Source of the DNA: Holophagaceae bacterium
Lineage (GTDB): Bacteria; Acidobacteriota; Holophagae; Holophagales; Holophagaceae
Assembly (NCBI GenBank): GCA_025358435.1
Contig: JANYJQ010000178.1
Location: forward strand, 1-46,303
Length of the DNA: 46,303 bases
Direction of reading: 5' to 3'
The first letter of the stretch is position 1; each line of letters opens with the position of its first letter. Made by a program: the position numbers and the translations under genes. Positions 1 to 9,176 of the stretch are shown here, piece after piece. The notes under the pieces are model-generated. The model was not told the origin of the DNA. It saw only the letters and a list, made by a program, of their open reading frames with translations, and searched no databases.

Positions 1-420
1 TGATTTCATCCGCTCCAGAATGCCGAGCAGGATGGGTTCGCCTTCGCCCTTCACGATGGCATCCAGCGCCGGGCAATCCTCGAAGACTTCGGCGGCCAGG
101 TGCGTGGGATGCGGGCCGCCCGCCAGCGCGATGCAGCCGGGGTTCGCCTCCTTCGCCCATCGCAGCAATTCATAGCTGCGCTTGCGGTTGAAGGTGAACA
201 TGGAAACGCCCACCACGTCGGCGTTCTGAGCCCTCAAATAGGCGATGATTTCCTTACGGTTCTTCCCGCTGAGATTGGCAAGGCGGCAAGGATATCCGTT
301 CGTTTTCAACATCGCTTGCAGGAAGCCCAGCCCGATGGGCAGGAAGGTCATCCACTCATCGCCGAAACCGCTCCGGGGCGCGGAGTAGAGCAGCAGCGTT
401 GTGGGATGTGTCGGCGTCAT
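1..420 (-). CDS. Cobalamin-binding radical SAM protein, N-terminal part (cut by window edge)
   Basis: The 140 visible residues form the N-terminal domain of a B12-binding radical SAM protein. After an MTPTHPTTLLLYSAPRSG opening comes a Rossmann-like unit with ADVVGVSMFTFNR and the typical LAGGPHPTHLAAEVF segment, followed by IVKGEGEP, the usual lead into the radical SAM half. That half, with its CX3CX2C cluster site, would lie left of base 1. Known members use cobalamin and S-adenosylmethionine in methylations or rearrangements; the substrate cannot be told from this part. The start is the ATG at 420, preceded by a GGGCTGG-like stretch. It is transcribed away from the GxxExxY gene. Confidence 0.8.
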   Translation of the reverse strand, partial: MTPTHPTTLLLYSAPRSGFGDEWMTFLPIGLGFLQAMLKTNGYPCRLANLSGKNRKEIIAYLRAQNADVVGVSMFTFNRKRSYELLRWAKEANPGCIALAGGPHPTHLAAEVFEDCPALDAIVKGEGEPILLGILERMKS

Positions 421-429
421 GGGCGTCCA

Positions 430-446
430 GCCCTATATTTTAGGGC
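430..446. promoter_or_regulatory. Short palindrome just upstream of the radical SAM start
   Basis: A 6-bp inverted repeat (gcccta / tagggc) with a 5-base AT core sits 10 bases upstream of the ATG at 420, within the leader of the minus-strand gene. It could be an operator or a small leader hairpin. No function can be assigned from sequence alone. Confidence 0.25.
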
Positions 447-501
447 CAAAAGCCATGGAATTACAGGGATCTTCGGGCCTCGATCGAAGGTAAACTACAC
501 C

Positions 502-537
502 ACGCGGAGGGTAGCGGAGTGGCGGAGGGTAGCGGAG
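502..537 (+). repeat. Left 36-bp inverted repeat of the GxxExxY element
   Basis: This repeat pairs with 925-960 (33/36). It contains GGAGG at 506-510 and, 8 bases later, the GTG at 519, so it carries the ribosome binding site and start codon of the enclosed gene. Confidence 0.8.
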
Positions 538-962
538 GGTTCTTAGAAGAAGAGGAACTCACTGGAGCGATCATCGGTGCGGCCATCAAGATTCAGCGTT
601 CGCTTGGAAACGGTCTACTCGAATCTGCTTATGAAGCATGTCTTGCGTTTGAATTGAGACAATCCGGCCTCCAGGTGGAAACCCAGGTGCCTCTTGATAT
701 CCGCTATGAAACCTTGATTGTGCAGAATGCTTACCGCATCGACTTGATCGTGAACAATCGCATCTTGGTGGAATTGAAAACCATCGAGAAAATTCTTCCT
801 GTCCACGAAGCTCAGCTATTGACGTACCTGCGATTCAAACAGCTCCGGCTAGGTCTAATCCTCAACTTTTGGGCTTGGCCACTGAAAGACCACGGTATCA
901 AGCGAATCCTTAACCCTATGTTTTCTCCGCTACCCTCGGCCTCTCCGCTTCCCTCCGCGTAG
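519..962 (+). CDS. GxxExxY family protein (PD-(D/E)XK nuclease-like)
   Basis: A 147-residue protein with the family-naming signature GLLESAY (G..E..Y) near residue 32, then RIDLIVNN and ILVELK. The spaced D and E-x-K fit a PD-(D/E)XK nuclease core, and HEAQLLTYLRF completes the family's conserved tail. Known members are about 120-140 residues and uncharacterised; nuclease activity is inferred from fold. The GTG start is preceded by GGAGG at 8 bases, all inside the left inverted repeat, and the last residues (SPLPSASPLPSA) and TAG stop are encoded by the right repeat. Gene and repeats therefore form one unit. It lies 24 bases upstream of purL on the same strand. Confidence 0.85.
   Translation: MAEGSGGFLEEEELTGAIIGAAIKIQRSLGNGLLESAYEACLAFELRQSGLQVETQVPLDIRYETLIVQNAYRIDLIVNNRILVELKTIEKILPVHEAQLLTYLRFKQLRLGLILNFWAWPLKDHGIKRILNPMFSPLPSASPLPSA
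925..960 (-). repeat. Right 36-bp inverted repeat of the GxxExxY element
   Basis: Inverted partner of 502-537. The 20 bases at 951-970 recur exactly at 39521-39540. It encodes the C-terminal residues of the GxxExxY protein and reaches to within 27 bases of the purL start. Confidence 0.8.
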
Positions 963-986
963 TCGCTTTTATTTTTTGAGGTCTCC

Positions 987-3272
987 GTGTCCACTATGAC
1001 CGAACCCGTGGTGAACGAATCTCTCGCCCTTCAGTTGGGCCTGAGCAAAGAAGAGTGGCAAGTCGTCCTGCGCCTGCTGGAGGGCCGCACGCCGACCTAC
1101 CCGGAACTGGGCATATTTAGCGCCATGTGGAGCGAGCACTGCTCCTATAAAAGCAGCCGGATCCATCTCAAGAATCTACCCACGGAAGGGCCGCGCGTGC
1201 TCCAGGGTCCCGGCGAAAACGCAGGCGTGGTGGACATCGGTGATGGCTGGGCGGTGGCCTTCAAGATGGAGAGCCACAATCATCCCAGCTTCATCGAGCC
1301 CTACCAGGGCGCGGCCACAGGCGTGGGCGGCATCCTGCGCGATGTGTTCACCATGGGCGCGCGGCCCCTTGCGAACTTGAATTCCCTGCGCTTCGGCGAA
1401 CTGGACGCGCCACGCATGAAAGGCCTCGTGAAGGGCGTGGCGGCGGGCATCTCCGGCTACGGTAATTGCATGGGCATCGCGATGCTGGGCGGCGATGTGA
1501 GCTTCGACGCCTGCTACAACGGCAACATCCTGGTGAACGCGTTCACGCTCGGCGTCCTGAAGACCGACAAGATCTTCAAAGGATATGCGTCCGGCGTGGG
1601 CAACAAGATGATGTACATCGGCTCCAAGACGGGGCGCGACGGCATCCACGGCGCGTCCATGGCCTCGGCCGAATTCGGCGAGGGCAGCGAGGAAAAGCGT
1701 CCCACGGTGCAGGTTGGCGATCCATTCACTGAAAAATTATTATTGGAAGCCTGTCTCGAAATATTCGAGACCGACTGGGTCATCGGCATCCAGGACATGG
1801 GCGCCGCGGGCCTCACCTCCAGTTCTTTCGAGATGGCCAGCCGCGCGGGGACGGGGCTGGAACTCCGCCTCGACCAGGTCCCCATGCGCGAGGAAGGCAT
1901 GACGCCGTTCGAGCTGATGCTGTCGGAATCTCAGGAGCGCATGCTGCTTGTGGCGCGGCCCGGATGCGAAGACAAGATCATCGCGGTGCTCCACAAATGG
2001 GGACTGGACGCGGTGGTGGTGGGTGAAGTCACGGACAGCGGGCGATTCATTGGAACCTGGCATGGGGAAAAGGTCATCGATCTGCCCATCCAGCCGCTCT
2101 CCGACGCCGCTCCAAAATATGACCGGCCGCGCGCTCGGCCTTTGTATTTGGATGAAGTGAACGCCGTGCCCATGCCGGAAGACCTCAAGCCCGACGACGT
2201 GGAACGCACGCTGCGAAAGCTACTGGCGCAACCCACCATCGCCTCCAAGCATTGGATCTTCGAGCAGTACGACGGCACCGTGCGCGGCAATACCTTGCTG
2301 CCTCAGGGCGCCGGCGATGCGGGCCTGATCCGCATCAAAGGCACGGACAAGGCCGTGGCTGTGAAGAGCGATTGCAACTCGCGCTATGCCTTTCTCGATC
2401 CTTTTTGGGGCGCGGCCCATGCGGTGGCTGAAGCCTGCCGCAACTTGTCCTGCGTGGGCGCGGAACCCATCGGCCTCAGTGATTGCCTCAACTACGGCAA
2501 TCCCGAGAAAGCGGAAAACATGTGGGCCTTCGAACAGGGCTGCCTGGGCATCCGCCAAGCCTGCCTCGCGCTGAATGCGCCCATCGTCAGCGGCAACGTC
2601 AGCCTCTACAACGACACCGAGGGCGTCAGCATCTTCCCCACGCCCATGATCGCCGCGGTGGGCCTCATCGAGGACGTGGCGCTCCCCGTGGACGTGAACG
2701 CGCCGGACGCCACCGCGCTCACTCAAGTGGGAAACCGTTTCTGCGGGTCCGCCTTCCGCGCGGCATTCGATGGCATTTTTTTAATGGGCGAGACCACTGA
2801 TGAGCTGGGCGGCAGTGAATACCTGAAGCTGCGCACCGGCAAGGTCTTCGGCCCCTGCCCGGAACTGCGCCTGGATGATGAATTCAGGCTCCAAGCCTGC
2901 GTCCGCGAAGGCATCCGCATGGGACTGATCCGAAGCGCCCACGACACCGCCGAAGGAGGCCTGCTCACGGCTGTCCTCGAGTCAACATTCGGTGGTGGAA
3001 TGGGTTGCCAGCTGATGCTCTCGAAGCACGCACTGCGCCTGGACAGCCTGCTCTTCGGCGAGAGCGCCAGCCGCATCGTCGTCAGCGTCAGTGGCGAAGG
3101 CGAAAGCGCACTGAAATCGCTCTGTGAAACCCATCGCGTTCCCTTCAGGAAGCTCGGTACCACCGGTGGAACGCGGGTCACCGTGGCCGTGGACGGCCAG
3201 CCGTTACTGGATGCGGACGCGCCGGAGTTGCGGGAGATCCACGCTAACGCGCTAGAAAAAGCGTTGGGCTGA
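987..3272 (+). CDS. purL: Phosphoribosylformylglycinamidine synthase subunit PurL
   Basis: A 761-residue stand-alone PurL, the usual length for the small form that works with separate PurS and PurQ. It converts FGAR to FGAM in the fourth step of purine synthesis, using ATP and ammonia from glutamine. Diagnostic stretches include [40 protein letters not shown] and [14 protein letters not shown] near the N terminus, with a second AIRS-like half from about residue 400. The GTG at 987 has GAGGT 5 bases upstream; an ATG three codons later (996) is the alternative. purS and purQ lie 7.7 kb away on the other strand, so subunit supply is not from one operon. Confidence 0.97.
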   Translation: MSTMTEPVVNESLALQLGLSKEEWQVVLRLLEGRTPTYPELGIFSAMWSEHCSYKSSRIHLKNLPTEGPRVLQGPGENAGVVDIGDGWAVAFKMESHNHPSFIEPYQGAATGVGGILRDVFTMGARPLANLNSLRFGELDAPRMKGLVKGVAAGISGYGNCMGIAMLGGDVSFDACYNGNILVNAFTLGVLKTDKIFKGYASGVGNKMMYIGSKTGRDGIHGASMASAEFGEGSEEKRPTVQVGDPFTEKLLLEACLEIFETDWVIGIQDMGAAGLTSSSFEMASRAGTGLELRLDQVPMREEGMTPFELMLSESQERMLLVARPGCEDKIIAVLHKWGLDAVVVGEVTDSGRFIGTWHGEKVIDLPIQPLSDAAPKYDRPRARPLYLDEVNAVPMPEDLKPDDVERTLRKLLAQPTIASKHWIFEQYDGTVRGNTLLPQGAGDAGLIRIKGTDKAVAVKSDCNSRYAFLDPFWGAAHAVAEACRNLSCVGAEPIGLSDCLNYGNPEKAENMWAFEQGCLGIRQACLALNAPIVSGNVSLYNDTEGVSIFPTPMIAAVGLIEDVALPVDVNAPDATALTQVGNRFCGSAFRAAFDGIFLMGETTDELGGSEYLKLRTGKVFGPCPELRLDDEFRLQACVREGIRMGLIRSAHDTAEGGLLTAVLESTFGGGMGCQLMLSKHALRLDSLLFGESASRIVVSVSGEGESALKSLCETHRVPFRKLGTTGGTRVTVAVDGQPLLDADAPELREIHANALEKALG

Positions 3273-3467
3273 TCAGATCCTAGCGCCCATCAACCGTGCC
3301 GGTAAAAGGAACAGCGCCCGCAGAAAAGCCAACAAGCCGTGCACCGTCAGGCCGACGATCCGGAAGGGCAGGAGCAATAGCCAGATGAACGGGTAGAACA
3401 CAAGTGCCAGCAGTGCCAGGGGCCAACACAACACCAGCAGGATGCACCAGAGCAGGAACTTGGTCAT
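3273..3467 (-). CDS. Small hydrophobic membrane protein
   Basis: A 64-residue protein, almost entirely hydrophobic, with two or three membrane-spanning stretches (LLWCILLVLCWPLALLALVF, FIWLLLLPFRIVGL and GLLAFLRALFLL). The reading frame extends upstream, but the ATG at 3467 has a strong GGAGG at good spacing, so I chose it over the 93-residue form. Its stop is directly next to the purL stop, making the two genes convergent with no spacer. I do not recognise a family; similar small proteins occur as uncharacterised membrane proteins. Confidence 0.7.
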   Translation of the reverse strand: MTKFLLWCILLVLCWPLALLALVFYPFIWLLLLPFRIVGLTVHGLLAFLRALFLLPARLMGARI

Positions 3468-3608
3468 AAGCGCCTCCAGAACGGCCGTCAAAATCCAGGC
3501 TGCAATCGTCGGGAGGACTCGTCCAGAAATTATCGGCGAAAGATCGCTCTTCATCGGTGAACGGCTCCGAAGGCGGAGGTATGCTCCTAGGACATCCCGG
3601 AGACTGAT

Positions 3609-5219
3609 ATGACCACCTCTCCCATACTGGGTCTCGACCGTCGCGATTTCCTGAACCTCAGCTTGGCCGCGGGTGCCTTCTCTATAGCTTCGCCTTTGCC
3701 AGGTGGCTCGGCTACCAAAGTCGGACTCAAGCTGGAAGAGCTGAGCCTCGCCGAGCTGCAGTCGGGAATGGCTTCAGGGCGCTGGACTTCGAAGGCGCTG
3801 GTCGCGGGCTACCTGGCGCGCATCCGGTCCCTGGATCAGGCGGGACCGAAGCTTCATTCGGTGATCGAGCTGAATCCCGATGCCCTGGCCATCGCCACAG
3901 CGCTGGACCGGGAGCGCAGAGAAAAAGGCCCGCGAGGACCGCTGCACGGCATTCCGATCCTCATCAAGGACAACATCGACACCGCCGACAAGATGCACAC
4001 CACCGCCGGTTCCCTGGCTCTCCTGGATGCGCCTACGCCCACCGCGGATGCCTTCGTCGTGCAGAGGCTCAGGGAAGCCGGCGCGGTGATCCTCGGCAAA
4101 ACGAACCTCAGCGAGTGGGCGAATTTCCGGGGCAAGAGTTCCACCAGCGGCTGGAGCGGCCGCGGCGGGCTCACTAGAAATCCTTATTCCCTGGACCGCA
4201 ATCCCTCGGGCTCCAGTTCCGGCTCGGCTGTGGCCGTGGCGGCGAGCCTTTGCGCGGCGGCGGTGGGCACCGAGACGGATGGCTCCATCGTGAGCCCCTC
4301 CAACGCCTGCGGCATCGTGGGCCTGAAACCGACGCTGGGCCTGGTCAGCCGCAGCGGCATCATCCCCATCGCCCATAGCCAGGACACGGCGGGGCCCATG
4401 GCTCGCTCAGTGCGAGACGTGGCGATCCTCCTAGGGGCGATGGCAGGGCTGGACGCCAAGGATTCCGCCACGGAATCCTCGCGTGGAAAGGCCGTGGAGG
4501 ATTACACGCGGTTTCTGGATCCGGCTGGGTTGAAGGGCGCGCGGCTCGGCGTGGTGCGGAGCTTCATGGGGCCAAGCCCGCATTTGGCGAAGGCATTCAC
4601 CGCAGCCCTTGAGGTACTCAAGGCCGCTGGGGCAGAACTTGTGGATCCCATAGAGCTCACCACCAGCGCTTACGACGATCCAGAATTTGAAGTGCTGCTC
4701 TACGAATTCAAGACCGGCCTCAAGGCCTATCTGGCGGCTCGTGGCGGTGCCTTGAAGGAATTCGATTCCCTCATCGCGTTCAACGAGGCCCATGCAGATC
4801 AGGAACTCGCCTACTTCGGCCAGCAGATCCTTCTACAGGCCAAGGACAAGGGTCCGCTCACGGAGCCGGCCTATCTCAAGGCCCTGGAAACCTGTCGACG
4901 CCTCTCCCGTACCGAGGGCATCGACGCAGTCATGGACAAGCACAGGCTGGACGCGCTTCTGGCCCCTACGGGGAATCCGGCGGACGTGACGGACCTGGTG
5001 AATGGCGGCGGGGGTGGCGGCAGCTGCTCCTCTCCGGCAGCGGTGGCCGGATATCCCCACCTCACCGTGCCCATGGGCTTCATGTTCGGACTGCCCATGG
5101 GACTCTCCTTTTTCGGCCGCGCCTGGAGCGAGAGGATGCTTTTGAACCTGGGCTTCGCTTTCGAGCAGATCAACCAGGCGCGGCGCCCTCCATTGTTTCT
5201 TCCCACCGTGAAACTCTGA
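3609..5219 (+). CDS. Amidase-signature family hydrolase, Tat-exported
   Basis: A 536-residue amidase-signature enzyme. The Ser-cisSer-Lys triad is visible: Lys near 120 in ILIKDNID, the cis-Ser in SGSSSGSA (200-207), and the nucleophile Ser near 226 in TETDGSI. The family hydrolyses C-N bonds of amides; the substrate is unknown. The N terminus has a twin-arginine signal (DRRDFLNLS, residues 10-18) followed by a hydrophobic stretch, so export of the folded enzyme is likely. GGAG lies 8 bases before the ATG. A glycine-rich loop (GGGGGGS) near residue 460 is unusual. Homologues include peptide amidases and GatA-like proteins; the signal argues against tRNA amidation. Confidence 0.9.
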   Translation: MTTSPILGLDRRDFLNLSLAAGAFSIASPLPGGSATKVGLKLEELSLAELQSGMASGRWTSKALVAGYLARIRSLDQAGPKLHSVIELNPDALAIATALDRERREKGPRGPLHGIPILIKDNIDTADKMHTTAGSLALLDAPTPTADAFVVQRLREAGAVILGKTNLSEWANFRGKSSTSGWSGRGGLTRNPYSLDRNPSGSSSGSAVAVAASLCAAAVGTETDGSIVSPSNACGIVGLKPTLGLVSRSGIIPIAHSQDTAGPMARSVRDVAILLGAMAGLDAKDSATESSRGKAVEDYTRFLDPAGLKGARLGVVRSFMGPSPHLAKAFTAALEVLKAAGAELVDPIELTTSAYDDPEFEVLLYEFKTGLKAYLAARGGALKEFDSLIAFNEAHADQELAYFGQQILLQAKDKGPLTEPAYLKALETCRRLSRTEGIDAVMDKHRLDALLAPTGNPADVTDLVNGGGGGGSCSSPAAVAGYPHLTVPMGFMFGLPMGLSFFGRAWSERMLLNLGFAFEQINQARRPPLFLPTVKL

Positions 5220-5279
5220 ATTTGCAGCGCGCATGAACCCCTGCATGGCTGCATGAAGCAGAAGTAGAGCGCATAGACT

Positions 5280-6059
5280 GTGGGTGTGCCTCCCAAATCA
5301 TTGCCTTGCCTGAAAGCGATCATCTTCTTGGCCGCGGGCCTTTGCATGGGCTGCGGCCAGAATGAATCTCCGCGTATGAAAGGCATTCCGAAGCTCATGC
5401 TCTGGGCCTGGGAGCGGCCCGAGGATCTGCGCGGCCTGGACCCCGCGAAGGTCGGCGTGGCCTATCTTTGCCAGACTTTGACGGTGCATGGGGACCACCT
5501 AACCCGCGCCCCGCGGCTGCAACCCCTGCTTGTCCCCCCCGCCACGAAACTCATGGCGGTGACCCGCATCGAAGTGGACCGCATGGAAGGCTTGACGGCA
5601 TCCTCTACCCTGCGGGATCAGATCATCGAAACCGTGCTCCATGATTTGCGCCCGGGCGTGAAGGGCATCCAGATCGATTTCGATGCGAAAGTCTCTGAAC
5701 GCCCGTTCTACGCGGGTCTTCTCAGGGAACTGCGGAGCCGGATGGATCCGGAAATGCCGCTCTCCATGACGGCTCTGGCGAGTTGGGCGCTCTTCGATGA
5801 CTGGATCAAGGGCCTGCCGGTGGATGAGGCCATCCCCATGTGCTTTGATATGGGCGCGGACACTGAGTTCGTGCGGAGGCGCCTCGCATCGCACCAGGAT
5901 TTCCGTGACAACTTGGCGCGGCGTGCCACGGGCGTGGCGCTTCGCCAGCCGTTGCCGTGGATTCCTAACGGCCGATTCCAGCGGCGCCGGGTGTATGTTT
6001 TCAATCACCAATCCTGGAACGACCACATGCTTCATGACGCCTTGTCGAGGTACAGATGA
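5280..6059 (+). CDS. DUF3142 family protein, probable lipoprotein
   Basis: A 259-residue protein matching my memory of the DUF3142 family: an early LMLWAWERPEDL, a central GIQIDFDA and PMCFDMGAD, and a C-terminal VYVFNHQSWN. These suggest a TIM-barrel-like fold related to glycoside-hydrolase-like proteins, but no activity is established. The N terminus has a hydrophobic segment ending in LCMGCGQ, which may be a lipoprotein cleavage site. The start is uncertain between GTG 5280 and GTG 5286; neither has a strong ribosome binding site. It overlaps the next gene by ATGA, so the two are translationally coupled and probably act together. Confidence 0.75.
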   Translation: MGVPPKSLPCLKAIIFLAAGLCMGCGQNESPRMKGIPKLMLWAWERPEDLRGLDPAKVGVAYLCQTLTVHGDHLTRAPRLQPLLVPPATKLMAVTRIEVDRMEGLTASSTLRDQIIETVLHDLRPGVKGIQIDFDAKVSERPFYAGLLRELRSRMDPEMPLSMTALASWALFDDWIKGLPVDEAIPMCFDMGADTEFVRRRLASHQDFRDNLARRATGVALRQPLPWIPNGRFQRRRVYVFNHQSWNDHMLHDALSRYR

Positions 6060-8260
6060 ACCGTCGCGCCTTCCGCGGGCTCCTGCTCATTTCCACTGCT
6101 GCCATGGCGCTCCTATTGGTCCGCCAAGCTTTGGCCTGTGGGCCTTTCGTGACAACGGCGCGCTTCGACGACATTGGTCTTCCGGACACGCCGATGAAGG
6201 AATTCGCCGCCGGGAAGTTGGGCATTGTGCGGCCCACTTTGTCGAAGGAAAACCTGATCATCGCGTATCGCCACATGGAAGGTTGGGGTCTGGACGAGGA
6301 GGCCCAGGCCTCGGTGCTCACAGTCCCGGAAGTGGACAATGGCGGCCCCAGCCCTGATCCGGATCTTTGGCTCAAGACCCGCGCCACGGCGATGGGCGGG
6401 GAAGCGCCGAAGATTGACGCTTTCACCCGGCTCAAGGACTACAACAGCTACGTCCGCATTCCCGCCGGAGCATTCACCCACGCAGCAGCCAAGTTGGAAG
6501 AGCTGGCGAAGGTCCACGGCGTGAAGAGCGCCGAGGTGCTCGAATGGGTCAAGGGCCAGGATCAGGTCTTCGCCTCCACCGCCACCTCGCCAGCCATTCC
6601 CGCGGCAGTGAAAGGCCCGGAATGGCTGCGGGCCGAACGGCAATACCAGATCGCCGCCGCTCTTTTCTATGCCGAAAAATTCGACGACGCGCGCAAGGCT
6701 TTCAACACCATCTCCGAGGACAGGAGCTCCCCGTGGCAACCCTGGGGCACTTATCTGCAGGCACGCTGCTGGGTGCGCGAGTCCTCCTTGAAACCGCTGC
6801 GCAGCGCGGCTCCGGCGAGCGAGGCGGGCGGCACCGAGCGCCCCTACCAGCAAGCCCAGGCTCTGCTTGACACTTCGCTGAAATCCAAATCGCTGCCCGC
6901 AGACGTTCGTGAAGCCGCGGAAAAATACCGAGACCTGGTGCGGCACACGACCGAACCCGAATTGCTTCGGGATGAAGCACTGGTGCAACTTTCCATGCCA
7001 ACAGCGGGGGATGGCTTCCGGATGGCCATGGCGCGGCTCATCGGTGCGGAGAAAGCCGCCGAGAAGGGGAAATCCATCTCCAGCGCTCATCTCAATTCCC
7101 GCGCTGAAGCGCTGCGTGATTGGCTGGATGTCTTTCAAGGCGATGAACAACTTGCGAAGGAAACATCTCTGCTGAAAGAAGCCAAGGCGTCCAGCTCAAT
7201 GCTGGTCGCGGCTTTGACGAAGCTGCCAAAAAATCACCCAGACGAAAAAGCCTTGCTGGCCCTCGCCCAGAAAGTGCCCGCCGCTTCCCCGGCCTACGCC
7301 ACAATCCAATGGCGCCTCAAATCGTTGGAGCTCGACACCCTTCCCACCACCGCCCAGAAAGCCCGGCTGGAAGCGGAATTGAAACGCACGGACCTACCCA
7401 GCTGGGCACTGAATCGCCTTCGGTCAGGAAGGCGCTCCTTGGCCTCGTCGCTGGAGGATTGGGTTCCCTTCGCGCCCAGTTTCGTGGTGGCGACGGAAAC
7501 GGATAACGACGTGGAACCCATGAAGGCCGACGACAAGAGCGGTGAGATTCCTCAGCTTTTTGCCGGGAACGAAGGCAATATCATCAATTCGAAACTCACG
7601 CTGGACCAATTGCAGATTGTCGCGAAAGCTCCCGGCTTGCCGAAATCCGTCGCTGCGGAAGTGGCGCGCTGCGCCTGGATGCGGGCCTTTGTGCTGGATC
7701 GCATGGACCAGGCCGCGGCCGTGACGCCCTTGCTGGAAGACGGTTTGAAAACCCAAGCTCAAGCCATCCTTAAACTCCAGGACCCGGTGGAGCGGCGCTT
7801 CGAGGCAGTGCGGCTCATGCTTGAAAATCCAGGTTTGCGCTTCGACGTGGGCACGGATTACAGCACACGAATAAACACCACCAACGTGAAGGAATTTGAT
7901 TCGCTGCGGGATAACTGGTGGTGCGGCCCCCGCGATGCGGAAGACTCCAAGAAGCCTGAAGGTGGAGCGATCCCCGGCTTTCTCAAAGCGGCAAGCCTTC
8001 AGCAGGCCCTCGCCGATCATGCGGCGCTAGCTAAAATTCCCGCCGCCCAAATCTACTTCGGCAACGCGGTGCTGGCCTTCGCTGAAACGCATTCCGACGA
8101 CGCGCGCGTGCCCGAGGCGCTGCACAAAGTCGTCGCCGCAACACGCTCGCCGATGTGCGGAGGCGCAGACATGACAGCCATCTCCAAGCGCTGCTTCCAA
8201 CTGCTCCACAAGCGGTATCCGAAGAATGAATGGACAAAGAAGACCAAATATTTTTATTGA
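6056..8260 (+). CDS. Secreted 734-aa protein of unknown function
   Basis: A 734-residue protein with a signal peptide (MNRRAFRGLLLISTAAMALL then VRQALA), leaving a mature N terminus starting CGPF. The body is rich in alanine and leucine helices, with a segment around 190-230 (RAERQYQIAAALFYAEKFDDARKAF region) that resembles tetratricopeptide repeats, and another near 640-730 (AAQIYFGNAVLAFAETH..VPEALHKVV). I do not recognise a named family. It overlaps the DUF3142 gene by 4 bases. A periplasmic or outer-membrane helical-repeat scaffold is a reasonable guess, not more. Confidence 0.75.
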   Translation: MNRRAFRGLLLISTAAMALLLVRQALACGPFVTTARFDDIGLPDTPMKEFAAGKLGIVRPTLSKENLIIAYRHMEGWGLDEEAQASVLTVPEVDNGGPSPDPDLWLKTRATAMGGEAPKIDAFTRLKDYNSYVRIPAGAFTHAAAKLEELAKVHGVKSAEVLEWVKGQDQVFASTATSPAIPAAVKGPEWLRAERQYQIAAALFYAEKFDDARKAFNTISEDRSSPWQPWGTYLQARCWVRESSLKPLRSAAPASEAGGTERPYQQAQALLDTSLKSKSLPADVREAAEKYRDLVRHTTEPELLRDEALVQLSMPTAGDGFRMAMARLIGAEKAAEKGKSISSAHLNSRAEALRDWLDVFQGDEQLAKETSLLKEAKASSSMLVAALTKLPKNHPDEKALLALAQKVPAASPAYATIQWRLKSLELDTLPTTAQKARLEAELKRTDLPSWALNRLRSGRRSLASSLEDWVPFAPSFVVATETDNDVEPMKADDKSGEIPQLFAGNEGNIINSKLTLDQLQIVAKAPGLPKSVAAEVARCAWMRAFVLDRMDQAAAVTPLLEDGLKTQAQAILKLQDPVERRFEAVRLMLENPGLRFDVGTDYSTRINTTNVKEFDSLRDNWWCGPRDAEDSKKPEGGAIPGFLKAASLQQALADHAALAKIPAAQIYFGNAVLAFAETHSDDARVPEALHKVVAATRSPMCGGADMTAISKRCFQLLHKRYPKNEWTKKTKYFY

Positions 8261-8308
8261 GTTCGACGTTTCTTGAACCCACCTATGGCATCAGAAAGAG
8301 GATTTCCC

Positions 8309-8809
8309 ATGATTCGCTGGTTCACATCATTCCATGGCTTGCTGCTGGCGGTGCTGTTCTGCCTGCCCTGGATGACCATCAGTTGTCCTGGGCCTAAAGG
8401 CAGGAAGCCGGGCGAAAACGAAAGCACGCTGCGGGGATACCAGCTCGCCATCAGCAACGAGGACATCCCGCATCCCCATGCGCCGGGAGTAAAAGCAGTC
8501 CCGCCAACCCATCGGTATTGGGTGCTGGACGCTCCGCATCCGGGTTATTTGCTCATCGCCATTTTATCCCTGGGGATGATCGCCATGGCCATACCGAGGT
8601 TGCATCGTTCCGCGGGTTTCCGCGGTGGCCTGCTGGCCGTCTGGATCAGCGCCTGCGCCGCCCTTGGCATCGGCGCCTGGCGCGACCACCGGCTCTTCCT
8701 AGGTGATCCTTGGGATTACCATCTGCGCTGGGAACCCGCTTTTTGGGTGACGGTGACTCTGCTGCCTTTGGCCGGTGTCTGGGTGATACGCAAGGGCAAG
8801 GACCCGTAA
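8309..8809 (+). CDS. Small membrane protein of unknown function
   Basis: A 166-residue protein with an N-terminal hydrophobic segment (FHGLLLAVLFCLPWMTIS), a polar loop of about 50 residues, then three membrane helices (YLLIAILSLGMIAMAI, GLLAVWISACAALGIGAW and FWVTVTLLPLAGVWVI). The ATG at 8309 has an AGAGGA ribosome binding site; an upstream ATG (8285) and TTG (8273) are in frame but less well placed. It follows the 734-aa gene by about 50 bases and may be co-transcribed. No family recognised. Confidence 0.65.
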   Translation: MIRWFTSFHGLLLAVLFCLPWMTISCPGPKGRKPGENESTLRGYQLAISNEDIPHPHAPGVKAVPPTHRYWVLDAPHPGYLLIAILSLGMIAMAIPRLHRSAGFRGGLLAVWISACAALGIGAWRDHRLFLGDPWDYHLRWEPAFWVTVTLLPLAGVWVIRKGKDP

Positions 8810-8891
8810 CCACTCCCAACTCGCGATCAGAAAGATTGACGTCGTGTGGCTACCGAGTTCAGGCTAGATGCAACCTTTCACAGGAGGATTC

Positions 8892-9176
8892 ATGAAAGCA
8901 CTTCTTCTCGCCGTTCTAATGACCGCGCCCCTCTTCCCCCAGGGCACGGCCAAACCGGCCAAGACCGCCGCTCCCCCCGCCAAGACCGCTCCTGCCGCGG
9001 CAGCACCCGCCCCGGCAGCTACTGGCTTCATGGGCAACAAGGGCTCCAAGGTCTGCCACAAAGCAGACTGCAAGTCTGTCGCGAAAATGAAGGACACCAA
9101 TAAAGTCAGCTTTGCCAGTGCCGCTGATGCAGAGAAAGCTGGATTCAAGGCCTGCAAGAACTGCAAGCCGTTCTAG
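8892..9176 (+). CDS. Secreted Ada-type Cys4 zinc-binding small protein
   Basis: A 94-residue protein with a signal peptide (MKALLLAVLMTAPLFPQG), an Ala/Pro/Lys-rich linker (about residues 20-45), and a C-terminal domain GNKGSKVCHKADCKSV...AGFKACKNCKPF. The pattern C-x4-C ... C-x2-C and the surrounding GNKxSKxxH.DC and AGxxxCKxC signatures match the Ada methylphosphotriester zinc-binding domain as found in small exported proteins and nucleases. In Ada the first Cys is the methyl acceptor; here that role is unproven. The ATG has an excellent AGGAGG. An in-frame upstream ATG at 8868 is less likely. Confidence 0.8.
   Translation: MKALLLAVLMTAPLFPQGTAKPAKTAAPPAKTAPAAAAPAPAATGFMGNKGSKVCHKADCKSVAKMKDTNKVSFASAADAEKAGFKACKNCKPF

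Larger units (their letters stand above)
502..960 (+). mobile_element. Candidate GxxExxY element bounded by 36-bp terminal inverted repeats
   Basis: Two 36-bp sequences at 502-537 and 925-960 are inverted copies of each other, matching at 33 of 36 positions in my hand alignment. Each is built of drifting 9-10 base units of the type gcggaggg/tagcggag. The only gene between them is the GxxExxY ORF, which starts in the left repeat and stops in or at the edge of the right repeat. A second copy of the right end (with 10 further identical outer bases) occurs without a gene at 39495-39540. No clear target-site duplication is visible. The mobile nature is inferred. Confidence 0.45.

Noticed and set aside
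100-546. Plus-strand ORF at the left edge
   Set aside because: It is the shadow of the cobalamin-binding radical SAM gene, whose conserved GGPHPTHLA segment is on the minus strand, and it runs into the repeat.
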